From assembly GCA_040770625.1 (NCBI GenBank), contig JAXGIW010000003.1:1-64000 (forward strand): 64,000 bases of DNA. The letters run 5' to 3'. The notes below the pieces were generated by a model, which saw nothing but the letters and a program-made list of their open reading frames with translations, had not been told where the DNA came from and searched no databases. This DNA comes from 58-81 sp012729145 (GTDB taxonomy: Bacteria; Synergistota; Synergistia; Synergistales; Thermovirgaceae). The position numbers and the translations under genes were made by a program. Position 1 is the first letter of the stretch; each line of letters opens with the position of its first letter. Of this stretch, positions 25,034-33,361 are shown piece by piece.

Positions 25034-26373
25034 TCATACCTCTCCTTTCTCGTCGCTTGTTCCTTCGTGAAGGAGGGGTCCTTTACAGGGAACCTCTCGA
25101 AGATTCCGTCGATGAACCGGAGATAGTATTCGGTGTCGAAGAGCGAATGCAACTCCTCCCCCTTGAAGGCCCCTGCGACGCGTGGGTCATCCTCCAGCAC
25201 TTCCAGAAAAGATCTGTCCTGGTCCCAGCACTGCATGGCCGCACCCTGAACAATAGCATAGGCATCCTCCCGGGAGAAGCCCTTCTCCACCAGCCCCAGG
25301 AGAACCCGCTGGCTGAATACAAGCCCTTTCGAGAGGTCAAGATTCCTTTTCATCACTTCATCCAGGACGGTCATTCCCTCCACTACCTCCCGGGCCTTCT
25401 TGAGCATGTAATGGCACAGGTTGAACACGTCCGGCCATATGACCCTTTCTACGGAGGAGTGGCTGATATCCCTCTCATGCCAGAGGGGGATGTTCTCAAG
25501 GGATGCAAGGGAGTAGCTCCTGAGAAGCCTTGCCATTCCACAGATCCTCTCACACACAACGGGGTTCTTCTTGTGTGGCATGGCCGATGAACCCTTCTGT
25601 CCACTTGAGAACGGTTCAAGAACTTCAAGAACCTCTGTCCTCTGGAGATGCCGTATCTCCTGGGCGATCCTTTCGAGCCCTGACCCCAGGATGGCGACGG
25701 CGCATACGACCTGGGCGTGGCGGTCCCGCTGAAGGATCTGGGTTGACACCCTTGCCCGGGTCAACCCCAGGAGATCGCATACCCTCTCCTCGATCATCGG
25801 GGGGCAGTGCGCATAGGTCCCGACAGCTCCAGAGATCTTCCCCACCCCTGTCACTTCCATTGCCGCAACAAGACGGTCCCGGTCCCTGCAAAGTTCTTCG
25901 TACCAGTTAAGAAGCTTGAACCCGAAAGAAATGGGCTCCGCGTGGACACCGTGGGTCCTTCCAATGCAGGGCGTGAGCCTGTATCTGGCTGCCATGGACA
26001 GGATCTCCCCGGAGAGCATCTCAAGTTCATCCAGGAGCAGTCTGATCGACCTGACCAGAAGAAGCGAGGAGGAAGTGTCTATCACGTCACTGCTGGTCAG
26101 TCCGAGGTGGATATACCTTCCGTCGGGTCCGACCTTCTCTGCCACGGATGAAACAAAGGCTATCATATCGTGATGGACAGTGTCCTCGATCACCCTTATC
26201 CTCTCCATGTCGATATCTGCCTTTTCGAGAATGTTCCTGAGAGCTCCCTCGGGGATCGCGCCCTCCTCCGCCCAGGCCCTGCATGCGGCCAATTCGACTT
26301 CAAGCCAGGTCCGGAAACGGTTCTCCAGAGACCAGAGATGCTCCATTTCGTCGGTGCAGTACCTTTCGATCAA
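25030..26373 (-). CDS. purB: Adenylosuccinate lyase
   Basis: Catalyses two fumarate-releasing steps in purine synthesis: SAICAR to AICAR, and adenylosuccinate to AMP. It has 447 residues. The superfamily signature is GSSAMPHKKNPVVCERI near residue 260, with the catalytic Ser loop, and a catalytic-His region is TSSDVIDTSSSLLL. The start is TTG 26373, overlapping the DUF4416 stop (TTGA), with a G-rich ribosome site about 9 nt upstream; MIERYCTDEMEHLW is the standard N-terminus. No other purine biosynthesis gene accompanies it. Confidence 0.97.
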   Translation of the reverse strand: MIERYCTDEMEHLWSLENRFRTWLEVELAACRAWAEEGAIPEGALRNILEKADIDMERIRVIEDTVHHDMIAFVSSVAEKVGPDGRYIHLGLTSSDVIDTSSSLLLVRSIRLLLDELEMLSGEILSMAARYRLTPCIGRTHGVHAEPISFGFKLLNWYEELCRDRDRLVAAMEVTGVGKISGAVGTYAHCPPMIEERVCDLLGLTRARVSTQILQRDRHAQVVCAVAILGSGLERIAQEIRHLQRTEVLEVLEPFSSGQKGSSAMPHKKNPVVCERICGMARLLRSYSLASLENIPLWHERDISHSSVERVIWPDVFNLCHYMLKKAREVVEGMTVLDEVMKRNLDLSKGLVFSQRVLLGLVEKGFSREDAYAIVQGAAMQCWDQDRSFLEVLEDDPRVAGAFKGEELHSLFDTEYYLRFIDGIFERFPVKDPSFTKEQATRKERYE

Positions 26374-26891
26374 GTAATCCAGCTCCCCCCGAGAGAAGAT
26401 GTCCAGCTGAGCCAGTCAGTCCTTGCTTCATCCAGGAACCTATCGTACACCCCACTGGAGAAATCAGGGAAGGTACAGTCGAAAGGGACCCATCTCTTTC
26501 TCATATACCGCATCGTTACCTCCGCGAAGATCCCGTCCCGGAGATATATCCTGTGAGCGTGGTCTTTTGTTGAAGCAAGGACAAGGCGCGAACCGTTAAC
26601 GTAACCGGGATCGATATTCACCCTGCGATCACTTCCGCTCATCCTTTCTACGGAGCAGGCGAAAAGCTTCCAGTCCGCAAGGTCGCCGGCCCCTGAAAGA
26701 CCCTGAAAGGACAAAAAGGTCCTGAACAGGACCGGGGAAATACTCTTGTAATAATCGGTATGATCGAAGGGAAGGGTCTCGCTGCGCCTCGCTACGGGTC
26801 CCCATTCCCGAGAAAGGACACCTGTTGTCCATTCAAGCCAGCCGGGGTCCGGATGCAGAACTCCCGTGATCCTGACTACGGCAGGTTGCAT
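26370..26891 (-). CDS. DUF4416 family protein
   Basis: 173 residues from ATG 26891, which lies 9 nt after GGAGG and 4 nt after the ftsY stop; a longer frame to 27008 runs inside ftsY. The segments SREWGPVARRSETLPFDHTDYY, NIDPGYVNGSRLVLASTKDH and AHRIYLRDGIFAEVTMRY look like the DUF4416 family, which is known from anaerobes and delta-proteobacteria. It has no signal peptide or membrane segment and is predicted cytoplasmic. Its function is not established. Position between ftsY and purB gives little hint. Confidence 0.7.
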   Translation of the reverse strand: MQPAVVRITGVLHPDPGWLEWTTGVLSREWGPVARRSETLPFDHTDYYKSISPVLFRTFLSFQGLSGAGDLADWKLFACSVERMSGSDRRVNIDPGYVNGSRLVLASTKDHAHRIYLRDGIFAEVTMRYMRKRWVPFDCTFPDFSSGVYDRFLDEARTDWLSWTSSLGGSWIT

Positions 26892-26895
26892 CCTC

Positions 26896-27837
26896 TCAGG
26901 CCTCCCTATCGTTGCTCTCCAGGAGAGCGTCGACGAACTCCTCTGGCCTGAAGAGGACCAGATCTTCCATCGCCTCTCCAATACCGACGTAACGGACGGG
27001 GACCCCAAGCTGATGACCGGCCGAGAGGATCACTCCTCCCTTTGCAGTATGGTCGTATTTCGTCACTATCAGGCCAGAGATCGGGACAGTCTTTCCAAAA
27101 GCCTCGACTTGTCTCAGACCGTTCTGTCCCGAGACGGCGTCAATTACCAGGAAAGTTTCCCTTTGCCACCCTTCACAGTTCTTTTCAATGATCCGGGCTA
27201 TTTTGGACATCTCCTCCATCAGGTTGCTGCGGTTATGAAGCCTTCCTGCAGTGTCTACGATCAGGCAGTCGTGCCCTCCGGCCTCCACGGCCCTTATGGC
27301 ATCAAACACCACAGCTCCGGGATCTCCGCCTGGGGCGTGAGCAACCACCCGCACACCTGCTCTGTCCCCCCATATCGTGAGCTGTTCCACAGCCCCGGCG
27401 CGGAAGGTGTCGGCGGCGGCCAGGACCGCTTTCCTGCCCTCCTGCCCTATCTTCCAGGAAAGTTTTGCCGCTGTGGTCGTCTTTCCGCTTCCATTCACCC
27501 CGACAAGCAGAACTACTGTCGGAGCGGATAAAAATCGGATGGGCTGACCTGTTCCTTCCACCTCCGAGACCATTTCGCATAGAACAGAGGAGAACATTTT
27601 AAGGATATCTCTGTCCGAGCTTCTTCTGGAGATTCGGGAGCGAAGGGATCCGATGATCCTCTCAGTCATGTCGACCCCTACATCACCCGTAATAAGCATT
27701 TCTTCAAGGGATTCCCAAAGGGATCCATCTATGGAACCTCTGGAAAAGAAGGATGGAATACCCCATCTCTCCCTCACCGAAACGAGACGTTCGCTCAGTC
27801 TGTTCAACAAAACCGTACCACCTCCAGGATCGGGCAT
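26896..27837 (-). CDS. ftsY: Signal recognition particle receptor FtsY
   Basis: GTPase that docks SRP-ribosome complexes at the membrane. It has 313 residues from ATG 27837, one nt after the ricT stop; the longer open frame to 28140 is inside ricT. The N domain is followed by the G domain with G1 VGVNGSGKTTTAAKLS, the insertion-box AADTFRAGAVEQL, G3 DTAGRLHNRSNLMEE and G4 TKYDHTAKGG. It lacks the long acidic A domain of the E. coli protein, as is common outside Proteobacteria. In G4 the family's TKLDG is replaced by TKYDH, a mild variation. Confidence 0.95.
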   Translation of the reverse strand: MPDPGGGTVLLNRLSERLVSVRERWGIPSFFSRGSIDGSLWESLEEMLITGDVGVDMTERIIGSLRSRISRRSSDRDILKMFSSVLCEMVSEVEGTGQPIRFLSAPTVVLLVGVNGSGKTTTAAKLSWKIGQEGRKAVLAAADTFRAGAVEQLTIWGDRAGVRVVAHAPGGDPGAVVFDAIRAVEAGGHDCLIVDTAGRLHNRSNLMEEMSKIARIIEKNCEGWQRETFLVIDAVSGQNGLRQVEAFGKTVPISGLIVTKYDHTAKGGVILSAGHQLGVPVRYVGIGEAMEDLVLFRPEEFVDALLESNDREA

Positions 27838-27838
27838 C

Positions 27839-29095
27839 TCATTTGCCGCTTCCGCTATCTCCGGCCCTGGGGGGCCTTGGTCTTCGACGCCTGCTCCTTC
27901 TCCTGTCGTTACTCCTGGCAGGTGTTGAAGAAGGTTCCTTGTTGTCCCCGGCTCCCTGTTTTCCCTCGGCTTCGGACCGAACCTCCTGATCATCCTTCTT
28001 CCCACTGTCGGGGCTTTTCTTCTTTCTCCTCCGGCGGTGAGGGACTTTTGCCACTTCAGGAGCCGATGTCCTTTCCCCCTGTCGACTCTCTCTTTGGACA
28101 TCAACTGGCTGTATTGTTCCATCACCAGTCCGGTCTTCACACTCTTCAGGGACCCCTTCGGCGATACCAGCCTCGAAGAGGTTCTCGGGAGGAGGCAAAG
28201 CCAGCTCCGCCTCCTTTTCCCAGATCTCGCCTCTTGTCACCTTTTCCCGGAATTCCTGGAAATCATCGACATCAATAAGCAACTCCCCGGTCCCGGGCGA
28301 TATGACCCTGACCCTTCTTGCGGCCACATCGATCCCCGAGACCACGTAGTTGACAGAGGGGGTCTTAATCTTTGATCCTGGACTGGGAAGGTTCTTCCAG
28401 ATCTCGCGGTAGGTGTCGTGCTCATACCCCATGCAGCACATTAAACGTCCGCATATTCCAGATATCTTGGTCGGGTTAAGGGCAAGGTTCTGCTCCTTGA
28501 CCATCCTTATGCATATCGGCGCAAAACGGTTAAGCCAATAGCTGCAGCAGCACGGCATTCCGCAAGGCGACATGCCCTTCACTACCTTTGATTCATCCCT
28601 TACCCCGATCTGGCGGAGTTCTATCCTGGTCTTGAACTCCTTTGCCAGGTCCCGGACATAGGCCCTGAAATCCACTCTCTGTTCTGCCGTGAAATAGAAA
28701 AAGAGCTTTTTCCTGTCCAACAGGTATTCGACCTCGACCAGCTTCATCTCCAGATCGTGGGCCTTAAGGAGCTCCCTCCCCTTCATCAGCACACGGATCT
28801 CCTCTTCCTCCTGTGAGATCCTTTCCTGTCTATCCTCGGGAGTTACCTCACGAACCAACTTGACGTCCTGGAATGCAGGTTCTCCTCCTCGGGGTGCGCC
28901 ATCTGCCCCGTTCATGGAGAGGTCTGTCCGATAGGACTCGGCCTGCTCCATGGTTATGGGCCCGGCGACGATACCCATCTCATCGCCTCTTGCGGAAGAT
29001 ACTATTATCTCCATGCCCTTTGCCAGATCTGCCTCGTCATCGCGGATCAGTCCGAGGTAGCGCGGTTTACCAAATATCACCAAGAAGCTTTTCAA
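27839..29095 (-). CDS. ricT: PSP1-domain protein RicT (YaaT)
   Basis: Homologue of the RicT subunit of the RicA-RicF-RicT complex, known in Bacillus subtilis to bind Fe-S clusters and to affect RNase Y-dependent mRNA maturation. It has 418 residues from a TTG at 29095, which sits after GGAGAGG; 29113 is an alternative. The PSP1 domain spans about residues 15-270 with a cysteine-rich core (GMPCCCSYWLNRFAPICIRM, then GICGRLMCCMGYEHDTY). The C-terminal 150 residues are low-complexity, with Glu-rich then Arg/Lys-rich tracts (RRRRKKKSPDSGKK), probably disordered and nucleic-acid binding. The order tmk-holB-ricT is conserved in Firmicutes. Confidence 0.88.
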   Translation of the reverse strand: MKSFLVIFGKPRYLGLIRDDEADLAKGMEIIVSSARGDEMGIVAGPITMEQAESYRTDLSMNGADGAPRGGEPAFQDVKLVREVTPEDRQERISQEEEEIRVLMKGRELLKAHDLEMKLVEVEYLLDRKKLFFYFTAEQRVDFRAYVRDLAKEFKTRIELRQIGVRDESKVVKGMSPCGMPCCCSYWLNRFAPICIRMVKEQNLALNPTKISGICGRLMCCMGYEHDTYREIWKNLPSPGSKIKTPSVNYVVSGIDVAARRVRVISPGTGELLIDVDDFQEFREKVTRGEIWEKEAELALPPPENLFEAGIAEGVPEECEDRTGDGTIQPVDVQRESRQGERTSAPEVAKVPHRRRRKKKSPDSGKKDDQEVRSEAEGKQGAGDNKEPSSTPARSNDRRRSRRRRPRPPRAGDSGSGK

Positions 29096-29846
29096 ATTGC
29101 ACCTCTCCTTCAAGACATGCCAGGGCCAGGTCCTGTATCATCGGAGTTGTCAATTTCCCCTTCTCCGCCAGGATCCGGACATTGTCCAGGTCTGAGGCCC
29201 TTGAATGGTCTTCCCTGGAAAGGAAATATTCTACCCAGCCATGTATCTCGGCTGCAAGGGCTTTCGGTTCTTCCTTTCTTGTCTTACCGACCCATTTCAC
29301 AAATTCAATTGATCCCGAGGGGACAGGCTGCCCCGTCCCTGATGAAGGATCACGCTCCCGGTACTGAAAGACCCGCACCCTGCTTCTGAGGGTGGATATC
29401 ATTACGTTCTCCTCCAGCAACAGAACGAGGGCGCCCGTCGGTGGTGTTTCCTCGGCGATCTTGAGGAGACTGTTCGCAGCGGGGAGAGAGAGCCTGTGAG
29501 CGGCGTGTATGACAGCAACCCTCTTTCTGGAGCAGAAGGGTTTCAGTGATAGCTCCTCCCAGAGCCTCCTGCAATCCTCTATCCCCGGAGCATCTTCGGG
29601 TTTCCCGAAAAAGAGCATGTCGGGATGTTCCTTTCCCGACCATCCGCTGCAGGCCTGGCAGACCCCGCACCCGGTACCGGAGAAGCACATGATATTTCTT
29701 GCGCAGGCCAGGGCGAAATCGTTATGCATAGAAAGGGGCATGACCCCCGCTACAGGAATGGGCGCTCCGTCAGAACCCGCCGTTGAGGAGACCCTCCCGA
29801 TAAAGTCCTGAACAGCCTCATCCATTGGAAGTCCTGCTTCGATCAC
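29067..29846 (-). CDS. holB: DNA polymerase III delta' subunit-like clamp-loader protein
   Basis: 259 residues. It resembles the AAA+ clamp-loader subunit delta' that helps place the sliding clamp on DNA. A zinc-binding cluster is visible (CGVCQACSGWSGKEHPD), followed by sensor-like SLPAANSLLKIAEETPP and LRSRVRVFQYR, characteristic of HolB/DnaX. No Walker A motif is seen, as expected for delta'. The N-terminal part is short compared with typical HolB. The start is GTG 29846, overlapping the tmk stop; ATG 29825 is an alternative. It overlaps ricT by 29 nt. Confidence 0.85.
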   Translation of the reverse strand: MIEAGLPMDEAVQDFIGRVSSTAGSDGAPIPVAGVMPLSMHNDFALACARNIMCFSGTGCGVCQACSGWSGKEHPDMLFFGKPEDAPGIEDCRRLWEELSLKPFCSRKRVAVIHAAHRLSLPAANSLLKIAEETPPTGALVLLLEENVMISTLRSRVRVFQYRERDPSSGTGQPVPSGSIEFVKWVGKTRKEEPKALAAEIHGWVEYFLSREDHSRASDLDNVRILAEKGKLTTPMIQDLALACLEGEVQFEKLLGDIW

Positions 29847-30562
29847 TCCCTGGCCCTCCCCTTGTCCTTTGATATCCTTCGCGAAATCCCCCTACTCTCC
29901 TTCAGCATGCCCAGGATCCTTGTGACCACAGTCCTGTTGAGATGATCGGGCTTCGCGGTACCATCAAGCCTTATGAACCTTTCCGGATCCTCGCTGCATA
30001 TGGTCTCGTAACCAAGCCTGATCCGGTCAAGAAGGGCACCGTCCTTTTCGAACCTGTCGGGAACACCCTTCCTTGCGGCTATACGTTCGATAGCTTCCTG
30101 TACCGGAACGTCGAACCAGAACGTGATATCGGGCCTGGGGAAACCAGCCCGTGCATTGATCTCCTCCAGGATCTCCCTGGGGAAGCCCTTGCCGTAAACC
30201 TGGTAGGCAAGGGTCGAGTCGGAGAACCTCTCGCAGAGGACCAGCTTCCCCGACGTCAGGCCAGGTTCTATGACCCTTTCCACGTGCTCGGTCCTGTCGG
30301 CAAGGAACAGAAACGTCTCCGTAAAGACGCTTTTTAGGTCCCTCCTGAGAATGGCGGACCTGATTGTCTCTCCGCCGGTCCAGCCACCGGGCTCGAAGGT
30401 CCTGAGCAGCCGTTCCTCTCCCAGCTCTTCGATCAGGCTTCGAAAGGAAGATTCTGCCTGGGTGCTCTTCCCTGACCCGTCTATACCCTCGAAGGTGATA
30501 AAAAGGCCCCGGGGTGCTGCAACTCTATCAGAACCGGTAGAAGATACCGACCGATCCGGCAC
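29843..30562 (-). CDS. tmk: Thymidylate kinase
   Basis: Phosphorylates dTMP to dTDP. The P-loop FEGIDGSGKSTQ, the DR-type motif CERFSDSTLAYQ and the lid region ARKGVPDRFEKDGALLDRI are visible. I place the start at GTG 30562, 9 nt after AAAGGA, giving 239 residues with a 17-residue lead before GLFITFEGID; the open frame continues upstream to 30673 inside mlaD. The gene would then overlap mlaD by 35 nt. It is followed by holB and ricT, a conserved order. The exact start is uncertain. Confidence 0.93.
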   Translation of the reverse strand: MPDRSVSSTGSDRVAAPRGLFITFEGIDGSGKSTQAESSFRSLIEELGEERLLRTFEPGGWTGGETIRSAILRRDLKSVFTETFLFLADRTEHVERVIEPGLTSGKLVLCERFSDSTLAYQVYGKGFPREILEEINARAGFPRPDITFWFDVPVQEAIERIAARKGVPDRFEKDGALLDRIRLGYETICSEDPERFIRLDGTAKPDHLNRTVVTRILGMLKESRGISRRISKDKGRARE

Positions 30563-31799
30563 TGTCGTCGTTCCTTTCGAGGTATCGATAGAAGACCCCC
30601 CACCTTTCATTGAAACCGTACCTTCCCTCCAGAGACCAGCTTCCCCCATCTTCGTTCCACCACTGGGCGGCAATGGACAGGGGGCTTTGAACCCCGGCGG
30701 GGAGGAAGACCAGGCCCGCCCCGGGGTAACCGCGCACGGCCCCCCCCCAGAACCTCCATGCCTCCCCCGAGAGCCCCAGGGCGGCCGTCAGACCGTGATC
30801 ACCGCCGATATCCTCGGCCCCCAGGAGAAACCCCATTCTTCTGGAGCGACTTCCTATCCAGAGCGAGATATCTGCCAAAGGATCGCTTTCGAATTTTCCT
30901 GAAAGACCTCCATGGAGGCCGATCCTTCCCTCGAAAGTCAGATCTTCGATATCGGAGATGATCCGGTTGGCCTTTCCCACTATTTCCCTTACTTCCCGGA
31001 ACCTGGACGGAACTTCTCCGCCCCGGTCGAAAAAGGTTTCCTCGACCTTCCTTGACAGCTCCTCAACGCTGCTGGCGGCTTCCTTGATCTTGACCACCAT
31101 CTGCCGGAGGTCCCTTCCCGAAGTTCCTCCCTCATCGAACTGGTCAACCACGGCTTTCAGATTCTCAAGGATCAAAGAGAGATTATCCAGCGATTCCGAG
31201 AGGGCTCTTCTGTTCTCCTGGACAACGGAATCGATACTGTCGGTAAGGCCCGCAAGGGAATCGCCTGCCCTCTTCACCTGGTCCCTGGCCTCCCTGGAAA
31301 AACCCTGGAAATCCCCTGCGGCATCGGAAAGTTTTGCCAGGAAGGAGTTTATGTTGGAAAAGGTAGCCTGGACACCGCCAAGACTGGTCTTGATGTCGGT
31401 CATGATCTCGTCGAGAGCAGGCGGGATAGTACCCGATACGACATCCCCCTCGGAAATGTTCTCAAGAGAAGCACCCCGGACCACCTTGACCCTGGGTTCG
31501 CCCAGGAGCCCTCCGGTGTCTATTGTAAAACGGCTGTCATAGGGAACGACAACATGGCTTCTTACAGTAACCTTTACCAGGACTCCCTCCTTCAACAACT
31601 CAATAGCGTCCACCTTTCCAGATTCGACCCCTGAGACAAGGATGGGCGCCCCTGTATCAAGGCCCATGGCATCAGGAAAGACAATGCCGAACGAGTATCC
31701 GTACTGGCGGAAACGCGCCCCTCCGCTGACAAAGACCAGGGCACCGAGAAAGACAATTGCCATGAAGACCACAACACCGACTCTCATCTCTCTGCTCAT
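30528..31799 (-). CDS. mlaD: MlaD/MCE-domain lipid transport protein with C-terminal outer-membrane barrel-like region
   Basis: 423 residues. One N-terminal membrane helix (about residues 6-24) and a single MCE domain (about 33-123, with FPDAMGLDTGAPILVSGVES and TGGLLGEPRVKVVRG) are followed by a long helical segment (about 126-288). The last 135 residues alternate short beta-like, aromatic-rich stretches (GRIGLHGGLSGKFES, ISLWIGSRSRRMGFLLGAED, WSLEGRYGFNERWGVFYRY) and end in SVGIFYRF, with a terminal Phe as in outer-membrane barrels. Barrel-ended MlaD bridging both membranes is known from diderm Firmicutes such as Veillonella; I infer the same here. It is translationally coupled to mlaF (ATGA). 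No MlaA, B or C is in the window. Confidence 0.88.
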   Translation of the reverse strand: MSREMRVGVVVFMAIVFLGALVFVSGGARFRQYGYSFGIVFPDAMGLDTGAPILVSGVESGKVDAIELLKEGVLVKVTVRSHVVVPYDSRFTIDTGGLLGEPRVKVVRGASLENISEGDVVSGTIPPALDEIMTDIKTSLGGVQATFSNINSFLAKLSDAAGDFQGFSREARDQVKRAGDSLAGLTDSIDSVVQENRRALSESLDNLSLILENLKAVVDQFDEGGTSGRDLRQMVVKIKEAASSVEELSRKVEETFFDRGGEVPSRFREVREIVGKANRIISDIEDLTFEGRIGLHGGLSGKFESDPLADISLWIGSRSRRMGFLLGAEDIGGDHGLTAALGLSGEAWRFWGGAVRGYPGAGLVFLPAGVQSPLSIAAQWWNEDGGSWSLEGRYGFNERWGVFYRYLERNDDSAGSVGIFYRF

Positions 31800-32566
31800 A
31801 GCTTTCTGCCTCCCGTCCTCCCTACGGATACCATCCCTTCGGCGAACTTTTTAACCACGGGATGGTCGGTCCTCGCCCAATCATCGGGGCTCCCTCTCCA
31901 TGTGATCCTGCCTTCGTGCATCAGCAGAAGACTGTCCCCGATACCGAGAGCGGAGGTAATATCGTGTGTAACTACAAGAACACTGAATCCGAATTTCCCG
32001 CAGAGCTCCACTACCAACTGGTCAATATGCCGGGCCGTAGTGGGGTCGAGACCGGTAGTAGGTTCGTCAAGAAGAAGTAGTGAGGGGCTGTGGACAAGGG
32101 ACCTTGCGATGGCGACCCTCTTTCTCATTCCTCCGGAAAGCTCCGAGGGGTACTTCTCCCTCACATCCCCCAGTTCAACGTGATCAAGCATGTCCAGGAC
32201 CATCTCCGAGATCGAGACCGGGTCTTCTATGCCCCTGCAGTACCTGAGGGGGAAAGCGATATTCTGACCCACCGACATGGAATCGAAGAGTGCCCCCCCC
32301 TGAAAGACAACACCCAGTTCCCTCCGGATGCCAATGAGATCCGTCTCGTCGGTCTCGGGTCCGACCGTCTTGCCGAGGAGTTCAATGCTTCCTTTCACTG
32401 GTCTCAGGAGACCCGAAGCAACCTTCAGCGTAGTTGTCTTGCCGCACCCCGAGGGACCCATAAGGCAGGTTATCTCACCGGCCAAAAGGGTCATTTCCAC
32501 GTCGCTTATGACTTCCTTTCCGTCAAATGAAACCGAAACCCCCTGCATCTTCATCACCGGGTCCAC
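31796..32566 (-). CDS. mlaF: MlaF-type ABC transporter ATP-binding protein
   Basis: Powers phospholipid movement with MlaE and MlaD. It has 256 residues. Walker A is MGPSGCGKTTTLKVASG, signature LSGGMRKRVAIARSLV, Walker B LLLDEPTTGLDPTTA and the switch His in VVTHDI. The LSGGM-KRVA signature is typical of MlaF rather than generic importers. The chosen start, GTG 32566, is 7 nt after AAGGGG and 4 nt beyond the mlaE stop; ATG 32554 is possible. It overlaps mlaD by 4 nt. Confidence 0.94.
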   Translation of the reverse strand: MDPVMKMQGVSVSFDGKEVISDVEMTLLAGEITCLMGPSGCGKTTTLKVASGLLRPVKGSIELLGKTVGPETDETDLIGIRRELGVVFQGGALFDSMSVGQNIAFPLRYCRGIEDPVSISEMVLDMLDHVELGDVREKYPSELSGGMRKRVAIARSLVHSPSLLLLDEPTTGLDPTTARHIDQLVVELCGKFGFSVLVVTHDITSALGIGDSLLLMHEGRITWRGSPDDWARTDHPVVKKFAEGMVSVGRTGGRKL

Positions 32567-32570
32567 GATC

Positions 32571-33350
32571 TCACCCCTTGATGCCGCCAAAGAGAATGGT
32601 GGAGAGGATGTAGTTAAATACAAGTATAAGCATATTTCCCCAAACTACCGCCTTCGTCGTCGCTGTTCCGACGCCTCTTGCTCCCTGACCAGCCATGAAC
32701 CCTTGTCCGCAGGCTGAAAGGGTTATCAGTACACCGAAAACGGCGGCTTTAAGGAGTCCGCCGTAGACATCGGAGGGAGCGAGAAGGGCCTCCACGGAAC
32801 GCCTGAAAAGGTGGGCGTTCACTCCATGAGCTGCAACATAGAGGAACCCTCCGCCGATCCCGATGACAAAGGAGAAGAGCGTAAGAATGGGCAACATGAC
32901 GAGACCTGCCAGAAGTCTCGGAACCCCGACGAAAACGTGGGGATCGAGACCGAAGGTCCTGAGGGCGTCGATCTGCTCCGTCACCTTCATAGATCCGATC
33001 TCGGCCGCCATGGCCGCTCCGATCCTTCCGCTTACCACCAACCCTGTAAGGACCGGAGACATCTCCCTGACCATGCTCAGGGCGATCACTCCTCCGATAT
33101 AGCCGGTGGCACCGAAGCGAACGAACTGGTCAAGTGTCTGGACTGCAAGGACCATTCCGGTGAATGCGCTTGTTATTGAAACCACCAGCACCGATCCCAC
33201 GCCAACCCTCTCGAGCTGCTCGAAAAGGTCCTCCTTGCTCCAGGTTCCTGTGAACACACCCGAAAATGTCCTCAGGCCCACAATGGAAAAGAAACCCAAG
33301 GTGGAGAAAAGCTCTATGGTCTGCCTCCCGATCCAAGAGAGAAGGTTCAA
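32571..33350 (-). CDS. mlaE: MlaE-family ABC transporter permease
   Basis: 259 residues with about five or six hydrophobic segments. It is the inner-membrane permease of the Mla lipid transport system. The family's conserved cytoplasmic stretch is visible: SGRIGAAMAAEIGSMKVTEQ followed by IDALRTFGLDPHVFVGVPR. The start is TTG 33350, preceded by GAGGGG. It is first of the mlaE-F-D trio, directly after the S55 peptidase gene (11 nt). With MlaF and MlaD it makes a minimal three-component system. Confidence 0.94.
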   Translation of the reverse strand: MNLLSWIGRQTIELFSTLGFFSIVGLRTFSGVFTGTWSKEDLFEQLERVGVGSVLVVSITSAFTGMVLAVQTLDQFVRFGATGYIGGVIALSMVREMSPVLTGLVVSGRIGAAMAAEIGSMKVTEQIDALRTFGLDPHVFVGVPRLLAGLVMLPILTLFSFVIGIGGGFLYVAAHGVNAHLFRRSVEALLAPSDVYGGLLKAAVFGVLITLSACGQGFMAGQGARGVGTATTKAVVWGNMLILVFNYILSTILFGGIKG

Positions 33351-33361
33351 ACGTACCCCTC

